NCBI RefSeq assembly: GCF_035944355.1
Contig: NZ_DASZBH010000011.1
Location: 1 to 64,000 of the forward strand
Length of the DNA stretch: 64,000 nucleotides
Direction: 5' to 3'
From: Frateuria_A sp035944355
GTDB lineage: Bacteria > Pseudomonadota > Gammaproteobacteria > Xanthomonadales > Rhodanobacteraceae
In this document: piece by piece, positions 17,062-25,731 of the stretch
How the letters are laid out: each line of letters begins with the position of its first letter
Numbering within the stretch: the stretch's first letter is position 1
Notes under the pieces: generated by a model
Databases searched by the model: none
Seen by the model: the letters and a program-made list of their open reading frames with translations, nothing else
Told to the model about the DNA's origin: nothing
Made by a program: the position numbers and the translations under genes

Positions 17062-17317
17062 GGGCGACTCTGGAGGTGGGTCTAGGCTCGGCAGCATAGC
17101 GTCGCCACTGTGTACGACCAGATGACTCGTTGTCGCAGCGGAATGTGTCAAGCGCGCCGCTGCGCGCTTATGCCGCAGATGCGCCTGCGAGGGCGGGCCA
17201 TGCGGGAGCCTGCGGGTCTGGACCCGGCGGACCGCTCGGCCAGCGGCGTGCTGGAGAGCCAACCCGCTTTGCTGCGCAACCCCGGACGCATTCCACGCAC
17301 GCGGTTGCCACGGACGG
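17062..17317. other. Intergenic region between the TonB operon and regA
   Basis: About 250 bases that should hold the TonB operon promoter and the 3' end of the regBA transcript. Several GC-rich inverted segments are present, for example GCGCCGCTGCGCGC, but no terminator with a T-run, no clear -10/-35 pair and no coding sequence could be supported. Confidence 0.35.
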
Positions 17318-17896
17318 CTATTCCCCCGGCTCGGGCCGCTCGCGCACCGGATGCTTGCTCAACTTGCGCTGCAGGGTGCGCCGATGCATTCCCAGCCGCC
17401 GCGCGGTTTCGGAAATGTTGCCGTCGCATTCGGTCAGCACGCGCTGGATGTGCTCCCACTCCAGGCGGCGCAGGGCGAGCGGCGCCTCGGGCGCCTCCGG
17501 CGGTTCGTCGTCGATCCCTGCGGCGCCTTCGCCTTCGAGCAGCGCGCGCACCACCGCGTCGGCGTCGACCGGCTTGGCCAGGTAATCGTGCGCGCCGCGC
17601 TTGATCGCCTCCACGGCCGTGGCGATCGAGGCATAGCCGGTGAGCAGCAGGATGCGCATCTGCGGCACCAGCGCGTGCAGTTCGGAGATCAGCTTGAGGC
17701 CGTTCTCCTCGCCCAGCTTGAGGTCGAGCACGCAATAGCGCGGCTGGTGGCGGCGGGCCAGCACGCGGGCCTCGTCGGCGCGGGTGGCGCCGATCGCCTC
17801 GAAACCGCGCGAGGCGAGCGCCCGCGAGAGCACGCGCACGAAGGTGGCGTCGTCATCGACGATCAGCAGTTGGCGGGAGGCGTTGGCGTCGTTCAT
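17318..17896 (-). CDS. regA: RegA/PrrA/ActR-family redox response regulator
   Basis: The 192-residue protein has an N-terminal receiver domain (LLIVDDDATF, phospho-acceptor Asp in YCVLDLKLGEENG, Lys in YLAKPVD). A Pro/Glu-rich linker leads to a C-terminal Fis-type helix-turn-helix. The C-terminal sequence LEWEHIQRVLTECDGNISET and the following ARRLGMHRRTLQRKLSKH match the highly conserved end of RegA/PrrA regulators almost word for word. ATG at 17896 starts the conserved domain; the frame extends further upstream without support. In alphaproteobacteria RegA controls respiration, photosynthesis and nitrogen genes under redox control; its regulon here is unknown. The cognate kinase gene lies 69 bases upstream on the same strand. 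Confidence 0.9.
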   Translation of the reverse strand: MNDANASRQLLIVDDDATFVRVLSRALASRGFEAIGATRADEARVLARRHQPRYCVLDLKLGEENGLKLISELHALVPQMRILLLTGYASIATAVEAIKRGAHDYLAKPVDADAVVRALLEGEGAAGIDDEPPEAPEAPLALRRLEWEHIQRVLTECDGNISETARRLGMHRRTLQRKLSKHPVRERPEPGE

Positions 17897-17965
17897 GAGG
17901 ACCGCGGGGGACGAAGGGAGGACGGACATTCTTGCCCGAGTTCGCCATGCACGCACGCGATCGGG

Positions 17966-19234
17966 TCAGCCGGCGCCGATCACGGCCAGCGGCAGGCGCA
18001 GGCGCACCTGGGCACCGTGCGCGGTATTGCCGGACGTCAGCTGGCCATTCAGGCGTTCGGCGGTGGCTTCGGCCAGTGCCAGGCCCAGGCCCAGGCCGCC
18101 CTGCTTGCCGCTGCGGCCGAGCGCGACCGGTTCGCCGCCGGCGCCGAAGCCGGGGCCGTGGTCGCAGATGGCCAGTTCGAGCCAGCCCGCGTCGCTGTGG
18201 ATCTTCAGTTCGACCTCGGCCGAACCGCACGAAGCGGAGGCATCGGCAGCGTTGTTGAGCAGGTTGATCAGTGCGTGGCGCAATCCGGGCGGCACGCGCA
18301 GCACCAGGCGCGCGGTGGACTCGGAGAGCTCGAGCGTCAGATCGGCCTCCGGGCGCAGCAACTGGAAGCGCTCCAGGCAGCCCTGCACGAAGGCCTGCAG
18401 CGGCATCTGCTCGGCTTCCTGCGAGAGCTGGGTCTGGCCGAAGGCGACCATCTCGCGCAGGATTCCGCGGCAGCGCTCGACCTGCTCCTCGAGCAGGACC
18501 AGGTCGTCGGCCAGGCCCGGGTCGGAGGCATGCTCGCGGCGAAGCTCGGGCAGCAGCATGCGCATGGTCGCCAGCGGCGTATTGAGCTCGTGCGCGGCGC
18601 CGGCGGCCTGGGTGGCGATGGCGAGAATGCCCTCGTCGCGCAGGGCGCGCTCGCGCACCCGCTGCACTTCCAGTTGCTGCATCCGCAGCGCCCGCGCCAG
18701 CCGGTTGATGAAGAAGCCCAGCAACAGCGCCATGATCACGAAGTTCACGCCCATGCCCAGGACGTGCAGCGGGAAGCCGCTGCCGTGCATGGGCATCGGC
18801 AGCGGCAGGTAACTGTGGATCAGCGTCAGGTAGGCGATGCCGGTGAGCACCGCCACGGCGAGCACCGCCGGCAGCGACAAGGCCGCCGCCGCCAGTGCGA
18901 TCGGCACCAGCAACAGGGTCACGAAGGGGTTGCTGGCGCCGCCGGTGAAATAGAGCAGGTAGCCCAGTACCAGCGTATCGACCGCGACGTGGCCGATGGT
19001 CTCCCATTCGCGCACCGGCCAGGGCTGGCCGAGCCGCCAGGCGGCGAACACGGCGAACACGGCCAGCGCCGCGATGCCGGTCAGCAGCGGCAGCACCGGA
19101 ATCGACAGCTGCATCCACAGCGCGCACACCAGCACCGCCACGCTCTGCCCGGCGATGGCGCACAGGCGCAGCCAGGCCAGCGTGCGTGTCAGCGCGAAGG
19201 GACCGATGCGTCGGCTGGCTTGCCCGTGTGGCAT
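17966..19234 (-). CDS. regB: RegB/PrrB-family redox sensor histidine kinase
   Basis: A 422-residue membrane kinase. Residues ~20-185 form about six transmembrane segments. They include FTGGASNPF, the quinone-sensing GGxxNPF motif of RegB. The H-box AAGAAHELNTPLATM is followed by EEQVERCRGIL, whose Cys matches the redox-active cysteine of RegB. Then come the N-box INLLNNAADAS, the G1 box CDHGPGFG and the G2 box GGLGLGLALAEA. The protein should sense quinone/redox state and phosphorylate the RegA homologue encoded next. The presence of both the quinone motif and the Cys suggests redox sensing is intact. Targets are not visible in the window, although a TonB operon lies just beyond. Confidence 0.9.
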   Translation of the reverse strand: MPHGQASRRIGPFALTRTLAWLRLCAIAGQSVAVLVCALWMQLSIPVLPLLTGIAALAVFAVFAAWRLGQPWPVREWETIGHVAVDTLVLGYLLYFTGGASNPFVTLLLVPIALAAAALSLPAVLAVAVLTGIAYLTLIHSYLPLPMPMHGSGFPLHVLGMGVNFVIMALLLGFFINRLARALRMQQLEVQRVRERALRDEGILAIATQAAGAAHELNTPLATMRMLLPELRREHASDPGLADDLVLLEEQVERCRGILREMVAFGQTQLSQEAEQMPLQAFVQGCLERFQLLRPEADLTLELSESTARLVLRVPPGLRHALINLLNNAADASASCGSAEVELKIHSDAGWLELAICDHGPGFGAGGEPVALGRSGKQGGLGLGLALAEATAERLNGQLTSGNTAHGAQVRLRLPLAVIGAG

Positions 19235-19275
19235 GGTGCTGGGAGGCGCCGCGATCCGCGCGGCGCCTGGCCGGA

Positions 19276-20832
19276 TCAGCCCGGGAGTTCCCAGCCTTCC
19301 TCGCTGCGCACCGGCGGCAGCGGGTCGGCCGCGGCGGCATGCTCGGCGTGGCTGTTGGAGAGCTTCTTCATCAGCGGCAGCACCGCCACGGCGATCGCCG
19401 TGCAGCCCAGGCCCACGAAGCCGAGCTTGTTGAACAGGCTGGTGTAGATCGCCAGCGACTGCACCGGGTCGGCGAGGCCTTCGGGGATGTGCGCATAGTT
19501 GGCCACCACGCTGCCCAGGTATTGCGAGATACCCACGGCAACGTAGTAGGCGCCCATCATGAAGCCGCCCATGCGGGCCGGCACGTAGCGGGCGATCATC
19601 GCCAGCCCCAGGCCGCTGACCAGCAGCTCGCCCAGCGAATACAGCCCATAGCCCCAGATCATCGTCCAGGAGGAAACCTGCCCGCCGACCGCGCCCAGCG
19701 CGCCGAAGCCGTACATGAAAAAGCCCAGGGCCACCGCGGCGAAACCCAGCGCGAACTTGGCGGCGACGGAGGGGTCCTTGCCGACCCTGCCGAGCCCGTT
19801 GTAGATCAGCACCAGCACGGGGCTCAGCACCACGATCCAGATCGCGTTCAAGTTCTGGTACTGCTCGGGGATCCAGTTGAACAGGTGCAGCCCGAACACG
19901 TTCATCGACAGATCGACGTTGTGCTGCGCGAACAGGTTCAGCGAGGTCGCCATCTGCGCATAGAAGATGAAGAAGAAGATCGTCTGCACGGTGAGCACGA
20001 GGGCGGCGATCAGGCCGGCGCGCTCGGTCCGTTCGCTGCTGCGGATCAGGTGCAGGAAAATGCCGAGGATCACCAGGCCGGCGGCGTACACGCAGATCTT
20101 CGCCACGAGCAGGCTCTGCAGGATGAAGGCGGCGACGAACACCAGCGCCACCGCGGCAGCCGCCACGCCGGCGACGCGCGGCATGCTGAGCGGGCGCTCG
20201 TCCGCTGGCGAACCGATGTGCGCCAGCGTGCGGTACATCAGCAGGTAGTTGCCCAGGCCCAGCAACAGGCCGACCGCGCAGGCGCCGAAGGCGGTGTGCC
20301 AGCCCATCGCGTCACCGTAGGCCGCGCCGACGACGTCACGGATCCATGGCGTCAGCGTCATGGAGATCATCGAGCCGACGTTCACCGCCATGTAGTAGAT
20401 GGTGAACGCGCTATCGATGCGGGTGTCGTCGCCCTCGTAGATCTTGCGCACGAGGTTGCCGGCGTTCGGCTTGAAGAAGCCGTTGCCGACGATGATCACG
20501 CCCAGCGCGAAGTAGGTCAGGTAAGGGTCGTTGGAGGGGATCCACAGCAGCGCGTAGCCCAGCATCAGCACCACCGCGCCGGTGAGCATCGTGCGGCGGG
20601 TGCCGATCAGCTTGTCGCCGACCCAGCCGCCGATGGCGGGCGTGGCGTAGATCAGCGCCGCGGCCGCGCCCCACACCAGGTTGGCGTGGGTATCGACGAA
20701 ACCGAGCTTCTTCATCATGTAGGTGACCATCAGCACCTGCATGCCGTAGAAGCCGAAGCGCTCCCACATTTCGATCAGGAAGACGGTGCTGAAGGATCGT
20801 GTCTGGGACACGGGAGGATTCTGGACTGCCAT
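19276..20832 (-). CDS. POT/PTR2-family proton-coupled oligopeptide transporter
   Basis: A 518-residue inner-membrane protein with the expected 12-14 transmembrane helices. The POT signature EMWERFGFYG in helix 1 carries the ExxER proton-coupling motif. The PTR2 pattern IGGWVGDKLIGTRR and the FFKPNAGNLVRKIY motif follow. It should import di- and tripeptides with protons, like DtpA/DtpB. ATG at 20832 starts the family-typical N-terminus; the open frame extends upstream without such sequence. The C-terminus is hydrophilic. It stands alone, 41 bases from regB on the same strand, but likely has its own promoter. Peptide supply could feed the amino-acid catabolic genes elsewhere in the window; that link is only suggestive. 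Confidence 0.92.
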   Translation of the reverse strand: MAVQNPPVSQTRSFSTVFLIEMWERFGFYGMQVLMVTYMMKKLGFVDTHANLVWGAAAALIYATPAIGGWVGDKLIGTRRTMLTGAVVLMLGYALLWIPSNDPYLTYFALGVIIVGNGFFKPNAGNLVRKIYEGDDTRIDSAFTIYYMAVNVGSMISMTLTPWIRDVVGAAYGDAMGWHTAFGACAVGLLLGLGNYLLMYRTLAHIGSPADERPLSMPRVAGVAAAAVALVFVAAFILQSLLVAKICVYAAGLVILGIFLHLIRSSERTERAGLIAALVLTVQTIFFFIFYAQMATSLNLFAQHNVDLSMNVFGLHLFNWIPEQYQNLNAIWIVVLSPVLVLIYNGLGRVGKDPSVAAKFALGFAAVALGFFMYGFGALGAVGGQVSSWTMIWGYGLYSLGELLVSGLGLAMIARYVPARMGGFMMGAYYVAVGISQYLGSVVANYAHIPEGLADPVQSLAIYTSLFNKLGFVGLGCTAIAVAVLPLMKKLSNSHAEHAAAADPLPPVRSEEGWELPG

Positions 20833-21084
20833 GGGAATTCCGAGCGGATGGATACTGACTGCCGCTGCGCGGCCTGCTCTGCAACCCTGAACCGGGCTAC
20901 AACCATTCGAGGTTAACCCATCCGCCGCAGCGGTAACGCTGCACTGCGACAAGCCGTGCGCCGGCCGTCGCTGTGGCATCATCGCGCGCCTGTCGCCGAC
21001 GCAAAGACGAGTACCGACACCATGCCGACTGATCCGCTTCCGCCGTTTGCGGCCGTCGTCCGGCATTGCGGAGCCTGATCGCGC

Positions 21085-21471
21085 ATGGCCGCCGAAGGTT
21101 TCCGCGGGCCGCGGCAACTGTGGAACGCGTTGCGCTGGTCGATGAAGGGGCTGCGCGCCGGCTGGCGCCACGAAGCCTCGTTCCGCTTCGAGGTATGCCT
21201 GGCGGTCGTGGTCTTTCCGCTGGGCCTGTACCTCGGCCACGGGGCGTTGGAGAAACTGGCGCTGGTGTTGCCGATGTTCCTGGTGCTCTCGGTGGAGTTG
21301 CTGAACTCGGCGATCGAGGCGGTGGTCGACAAGGTCAGTCCGGATTTTCATGAACTGGCGGGGCGCGCCAAGGACATGGGCTCGGCCGCGGTGTTCGTGC
21401 TGCTGGTGTTCATGGGGCTGAGCTGGGCGTTGATCGTTGGGCCGCGGCTGCCGGCCTTGTTGCAGGGCTGA
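21085..21471 (+). CDS. dgkA: Diacylglycerol kinase
   Basis: A 128-residue membrane enzyme that phosphorylates diacylglycerol to phosphatidic acid, recycling lipid left from membrane-derived glucan and lipopolysaccharide modification. The family signature is clear: an N-terminal amphipathic helix (NALRWSMKGLRAGWRHEASF), three transmembrane helices, VELLNSAIEAVVD with the active-site Glu and Asn, and HELAGRAKDMGSAAV. The length is normal for bacterial DgkA (about 120-130). ATG at 21085 is the first start before the conserved helix; an 18-codon open frame at 21022 upstream is probably meaningless. The gene stands alone, with lemA beginning 74 bases later. Confidence 0.93.
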   Translation: MAAEGFRGPRQLWNALRWSMKGLRAGWRHEASFRFEVCLAVVVFPLGLYLGHGALEKLALVLPMFLVLSVELLNSAIEAVVDKVSPDFHELAGRAKDMGSAAVFVLLVFMGLSWALIVGPRLPALLQG

Positions 21472-21545
21472 GCCGCACGGCCACGCCGTTGACGCTGGCC
21501 GGAGGCTGCCCCTACGCTGGCCTTCTCACAGATCGGAGCGCCGTC

Positions 21546-22160
21546 ATGAAGACTCTTCGCGTATTCGCGCTGTCGCTGCTTGCCGTGTTCCTGAGCGGCT
21601 GCGGCTACAACGCCATCCAGCGCCAGGACGAGGCGGTGAAAGCCTCCTGGTCGGAGGTGCTCAACCAGTATCAGCGCCGCGCCGACCTGGTGCCGAACCT
21701 GGTCAATACCGTCAAGGGCTACGCGCAACACGAAGAGCGCGTGCTCACCGAGGTCACCAACGCCCGCGCCCGTGTCGGCAGCGTGCAGGTGACGCCGGAC
21801 ATGATCGACGACGCGGCCAAGCTCAAGCAGTTCCAGCAGGCGCAGGGCGAGCTCTCCAGCGCGCTCTCGCGCCTGATGGTGGTCAGCGAGAACTACCCGA
21901 ACCTCAAGGCCGACGGCCTGTTCCAGAACCTGCAGGCGCAGCTGGAAGGCACCGAGAACCGCATCACCGTGGCGCGCAACCGCTACGTGCAGGCAGTGCA
22001 GCAGTACAACGGCATGATCCGCACCTTCCCCAACAACCTCACCGCGAAGATGTTCGGCTACCAGGTGAAGCCGAACTTCGGCGTGGAGAACGAGAAGGCC
22101 ATTTCCACCGCGCCGACGGTGGACTTCGGCAGCCCGGCGCACGCCGCCTCGACGCACTGA
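21546..22160 (+). CDS. LemA family lipoprotein
   Basis: A 204-residue protein with a lipoprotein signal (LLAVFLSGC) and the LemA helical core: YNAIQRQDEAVKASWSEVLN, then QYQRRADLVPNLVNTVKGYA and the conserved late segment NRYVQAVQQYN. ATG at 21546 was chosen because it starts the signal peptide and has GGAG about 10 bases upstream. LemA proteins are anchored coiled-coil proteins of unclear function. They are commonly encoded next to TPM-domain (YgcG) genes, exactly as here: the TPM gene starts one base after the lemA stop. The three-gene unit 21546-23552 looks like one transcript. Confidence 0.9.
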   Translation: MKTLRVFALSLLAVFLSGCGYNAIQRQDEAVKASWSEVLNQYQRRADLVPNLVNTVKGYAQHEERVLTEVTNARARVGSVQVTPDMIDDAAKLKQFQQAQGELSSALSRLMVVSENYPNLKADGLFQNLQAQLEGTENRITVARNRYVQAVQQYNGMIRTFPNNLTAKMFGYQVKPNFGVENEKAISTAPTVDFGSPAHAASTH

Positions 22161-22161
22161 G

Positions 22162-23049
22162 ATGGCCGCTCGCCTGCCACGGCTGGCGTGGCTGCTGCTC
22201 GCCCTGCTGCTCGCCGCGGCGCCCCGCCTGCGAGCCGCGGAAGTACCCACGCTCAGCCGCCACGTCACCGACCTGACCGGCACGCTCGACGCGCAGCAGG
22301 TCGATCAGCTCGACGCGCAGCTGGTCGACCTGGAGAAGCGCAAGGGCGCCCAGCTGGTCGTACTGGTGATCGGCAGCACGGGTGAGCAGGACATCGAAAG
22401 CTATTCGCTGGCCGTCGCCGAGCAGAACAAGGTCGGGCGCAAGGGCACCGATGACGGCGTGCTGCTGCTGGTCGCCAAGAACGACCGGCGCGTGCGCATC
22501 GAGGTCGGCTACGGGCTGGAGGGCGCGATACCGGACGCGGCCACCGCGCGCATCATCCGCGAGTACATGGCGCCGAAGTTCCGCGTGAACGACTACTACG
22601 GTGGCATCCGCGATGCGGTCGGCGCGCTGACGCAGTTGATCGACGGTGAACCGCTGCCGCCGCCGGTGCAGGGAGCGCCGACCGGGCATCGCGGGCTGGG
22701 GTTGCAGCACGCGTTGTTCATCGGCGTCTTCATCGCGTTCTTCCTGCGCAATCTGTTCGGCCGTGCCCATCTGTTCGTGCGCACGCCGCTGGGTGCGGGC
22801 ATCACCGGTTTCGTACTGTGGCTGCTCGCCGCGAGCCTGGGTGCGGCCATGCTGGGGGCGGTGATCGGCGGGGTGCTGATGCTGCTGCCCGGTGGCGGCG
22901 GCCGATCGATCGGCGGCGGTGGCTGGGGCGGCTGGGGTGGCTTCGGCGGCGGCGGCTTCGGAGGAGGTGGTTTCGGCGGCGGCGGGGGCGGCGGCTTCAG
23001 CGGCGGCGGCGGAAGCTTCGGCGGCGGCGGTTCCTCGGGGAGCTGGTGA
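22162..23049 (+). CDS. TPM-domain (YgcG-like) membrane protein with Gly-rich tail
   Basis: The 295-residue product has a signal peptide (to LRAAEVP) and a TPM domain at about residues 30-155. The domain includes LTGTLDAQQVDQLDAQL, GTDDGVLLLVAKNDRRVRIE and GYGLEGAIPDAATARIIREY. One or two membrane helices follow near residues 185-250, and then a tail made almost only of Gly, Phe, Ser and Trp. This is the usual YgcG architecture, with the domain outside the cytoplasmic membrane. The family has been linked to phosphatase activity in plants and to photosystem assembly, but the bacterial role is uncertain. It is coupled to lemA upstream and to a second TPM gene by a TGATG overlap. Confidence 0.9.
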   Translation: MAARLPRLAWLLLALLLAAAPRLRAAEVPTLSRHVTDLTGTLDAQQVDQLDAQLVDLEKRKGAQLVVLVIGSTGEQDIESYSLAVAEQNKVGRKGTDDGVLLLVAKNDRRVRIEVGYGLEGAIPDAATARIIREYMAPKFRVNDYYGGIRDAVGALTQLIDGEPLPPPVQGAPTGHRGLGLQHALFIGVFIAFFLRNLFGRAHLFVRTPLGAGITGFVLWLLAASLGAAMLGAVIGGVLMLLPGGGGRSIGGGGWGGWGGFGGGGFGGGGFGGGGGGGFSGGGGSFGGGGSSGSW

Positions 23050-23552
23050 TGACGCGCCTGCAGCGAATGCTCGCGAACCTGTTCGGCGGCTGGTTCCAGT
23101 TGCGCCGGCGCTTCCCGTCGGCATTGCTGGATGAGCTGGCCGATGCCGTGAGCGCGGGCGAACGCAGCCATCTGGGCGAGATCCGCTTCGCGCTCGAGTC
23201 GCGCTTGCCCTTGAGCGCGGCGCTCGCCGGTCTGGACGCGCGGCTGCGCGCGCAGGCGGTGTTCGCCCAGTTGCGCGTCTGGGATACCGAGGAGAACACC
23301 GGCGTGCTGATCTACCTGCTGCTTTCGGAGCAGCGGATCGAGATCGTCGCCGACCGCGGTATCGCCCACCGCGTCGCGCAGTCGCAGTGGGATGCGATCT
23401 GCCTGCGCATGCGCGACGCCTTCGCACGGGCACGGTGGCGCGAAGGCAGCCTGGCGGGCATCGAGGCCGTGCATGCACTGCTGCGCGAGCATTTCCCGGC
23501 GGACGACCGGCCCAATCCGGACGAGCTTCCGGACCGCCCCGTACTGCTTTGA
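23049..23552 (+). CDS. Second TPM-domain protein
   Basis: The 167-residue protein begins at the ATG that overlaps the stop of the preceding TPM gene. It lacks a signal peptide. It keeps the TPM core (RAQAVFAQLRVWDTEENTGV, LIYLLLSEQRIEIVADRGIA, WDAICLRMRDAF), flanked by an N-terminal basic helix. The pairing of a long Gly-tailed TPM protein with a short soluble one behind LemA is common in proteobacteria, and the two may act together. The gene ends at a strong hairpin (23552-23581). Confidence 0.88.
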   Translation: MTRLQRMLANLFGGWFQLRRRFPSALLDELADAVSAGERSHLGEIRFALESRLPLSAALAGLDARLRAQAVFAQLRVWDTEENTGVLIYLLLSEQRIEIVADRGIAHRVAQSQWDAICLRMRDAFARARWREGSLAGIEAVHALLREHFPADDRPNPDELPDRPVLL

Positions 23553-23581
23553 AAAAAAAACGGCCGCCCTGCGGCGGCCGT
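23552..23581. terminator. Rho-independent terminator between convergent genes
   Basis: ACGGCCGCC (23560-23568), loop CTGC, then GGCGGCCGT (23573-23581). A run of nine A precedes the stem, giving a T-run on the minus strand. It most clearly terminates the minus-strand S9 peptidase gene and may also stop the TPM operon. Confidence 0.85.
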
Positions 23582-23602
23582 GTGGCTTGAGCGGTCTCGG
23601 TA

Positions 23603-25546
23603 TCAGGCGCCCTTGCCGATGTGCTTCTCCAGGAACGCCTGCAGCGCGTTGTAGAAATCCACGCGGTTCTTCTCGTCGTAGAAGCCGTGGCCCTCGCCCG
23701 GCTTGCTCATCCACTCGTACGGTTTGTGTGCGGCGTCGAGCGCGGCGCGCATGGCCTTGGCCTGGGCGAAGGGCGCGCGTTGGTCGTCCTCGCCGTGGAT
23801 CAGCAGCACCGGCACGTCGATCTTGTCGGCGAGCTTGTCGGGCGAGTTGGCGTCCAGGTCGGCGTCGTCCTTGCCGATGACCATCGTCAGATAGCTGCGG
23901 CCGGTCTTGCTTTCGCGCACGTCGCCCTTGGCGTACATCATCTTGAGGTCGTAGACGCCGGCGTAGCCGACCGCGCACTTGAACAGGCCCGGCGCGCGGA
24001 TAGTCGTCATCATCGCCGAGTAGCCGCCGAAGCTGCCGCCGTAGACGCAGATCCGTGCCGGATCGGCATAGTGCTGCGCCACGGCCCAGCGGACTCCGTC
24101 GGTCAGGTCCTGCTGGATGCGCGTGCCCCACTTGAGATAGCCCGCTTCCTGGAAGTCTTCGCCACGGCCGCCCGAGCCGCGGTAGTTGACCTGCAGCACC
24201 AGGTAGCCGCGGTTGGCGAGGAACTGGGCGTCGTCGTCGTACGACCAGTCATCGCTGACGCCGATGGGCCCGCCGTGGGGCAGCAGCACCATCGGCAGGC
24301 CGGTTTCGCCGCGGCCGGGCGGCAAGGTCAGGATGGCCTCCAGTTCGGTGCCGTCGCTGGCCTTGAAGCGCATGGGGCGGCGCTCCGCCATTTTTGCCGG
24401 GTCGATCCAGGGCGCTGCGTCGAACAGCTTGCGCACCTTGTAGGTGTGTGTGTCGATCAGCAGGTAGGTGCCCGGGTTGCGGTCGCTTGTCACGCTGAAC
24501 AGCAGTTGCCCGCCGTCCTCGCTGTAGTTGATGAAGTGCAGGTACTGGCCGGGAAACTTCAGGCTGAGCGCGCGATGCAGCTTGGCCGCTGGCAGGTTCG
24601 GGTCGATGTAGCTTGCCTGCGGCACCCCGGTTTCGGAAACGGCGGCAAAGGGCTGGCGCGGCAGCGGCGTCCATTCGATCGTGCCGACGCTGCCGAAGCC
24701 GGCGGCGTCAAGCACCTGGCGGTTGGTGCCGGACTCGTCCTGCAGCACCAGCGAGGCCGGCCCGCCGGCGGGGTCGTATAGGGCGTAGATGTGCTGCTGG
24801 TCCGGGGCGACCTCGACGGGCGAGAAGCTGCCGACCTGCGCGGCCGGCAGTTGCCGCCAATGGTCGTTGTCCCGGTGGTAGACCACGTAATCGAAATTCT
24901 CGTTGCGGCCGTAGGCATAGCGAGGCCGTCCGTCGTCACCGACCAGGAAGCTCATGTTGCCGACCCCGATGTCGGCCAGCAGATGGCGCGTATTGGCAGT
25001 GGCGTCGACGTCGTACAGCGAACTGCTGCTCTCGGAGGACCAACTGGTGACGGCCATGTAGAAATGGCCGTTGGCCCTGTCCGGCAGTCCGTCGATGAAA
25101 CCCCATCCCCGGTCCCGGCCGCGGGTCTGCGCGCGCGTGCCGTACATGGAGTCGTAGCCGTACAGGTAATCCTGGTTCTTGCCGTCGATATCGCTGGCGA
25201 GGATTTCGCCGGTGTAGGCCGGCCGGTCGATCGATCCGAACTCCTTGCCTTTGGCCACCACCAGCCGCGTCGGGCCGACCCAATGGATGTCCAGCGGCAG
25301 TTCGTATTTGGGCATGCGCAGCATGCTCGCAGGCTTGGACATGTCCTCCACGCGGTAGACCACCAGGGCGTGCTGGCTGCCCTCGTCCCAACGCACCGCC
25401 AGGTACTTGCCGTCGGGCGAGAGCCGGGGCATCGACAGTTGCGGGTGGCGCGCGAAATCCTCCACCGGCAGCAGGTCGGCCGACGCGGCGATCGCGGGCG
25501 CCAAAAGCATGGCCGCGCAAAGCACGGTCCGTGTGAATCGGTTCAT
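23603..25546 (-). CDS. S9-family prolyl oligopeptidase-type peptidase
   Basis: A 647-residue exported peptidase. The signal peptide is MNRFTRTVLCAAMLLAPAIA with a cut near ASADLLP. Residues ~35-390 form the beta-propeller (LSPDGKYLAVRWDEG and similar blades). Residues ~400-647 form the alpha/beta hydrolase. The catalytic Ser lies in YGGSFGGYSAMM (~503), the Asp in HGEDDQRAPF (~583) and the His in GEGHGFYDEKN (~618). ATG at 25546 precedes the signal peptide; the longer frame to 25651 adds no family sequence. It should cleave short peptides in the periplasm or outside the cell. It stands alone and is terminated by the hairpin at 23552-23581. The exact substrate preference cannot be read. Confidence 0.92.
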   Translation of the reverse strand: MNRFTRTVLCAAMLLAPAIAASADLLPVEDFARHPQLSMPRLSPDGKYLAVRWDEGSQHALVVYRVEDMSKPASMLRMPKYELPLDIHWVGPTRLVVAKGKEFGSIDRPAYTGEILASDIDGKNQDYLYGYDSMYGTRAQTRGRDRGWGFIDGLPDRANGHFYMAVTSWSSESSSSLYDVDATANTRHLLADIGVGNMSFLVGDDGRPRYAYGRNENFDYVVYHRDNDHWRQLPAAQVGSFSPVEVAPDQQHIYALYDPAGGPASLVLQDESGTNRQVLDAAGFGSVGTIEWTPLPRQPFAAVSETGVPQASYIDPNLPAAKLHRALSLKFPGQYLHFINYSEDGGQLLFSVTSDRNPGTYLLIDTHTYKVRKLFDAAPWIDPAKMAERRPMRFKASDGTELEAILTLPPGRGETGLPMVLLPHGGPIGVSDDWSYDDDAQFLANRGYLVLQVNYRGSGGRGEDFQEAGYLKWGTRIQQDLTDGVRWAVAQHYADPARICVYGGSFGGYSAMMTTIRAPGLFKCAVGYAGVYDLKMMYAKGDVRESKTGRSYLTMVIGKDDADLDANSPDKLADKIDVPVLLIHGEDDQRAPFAQAKAMRAALDAAHKPYEWMSKPGEGHGFYDEKNRVDFYNALQAFLEKHIGKGA

Positions 25547-25731
25547 CGTCCCTTCCCCCTGGGCTCCTGGTGGCAGGCGCGGACGCCGGGAGTACGACGT
25601 CCGGCCAGGGGGGCATCCCCATGCCGCCCCGATGCCCACGATTCTAGTCACGGCCGGTCGGGCGCCGAAAGGGCCTGCGCCGCGCGGACCGGCCCGGCTA
25701 CACTTGGGACTTTGCCCGGCCGCGCCCAGCC

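Noticed and set aside
21022..21078. An 18-codon frame (MPTDPLPPFAAVVRHCGA) before dgkA, considered as a leader peptide
   Set aside because: No regulatory codon run, attenuator or conservation evidence. It probably arises by chance.
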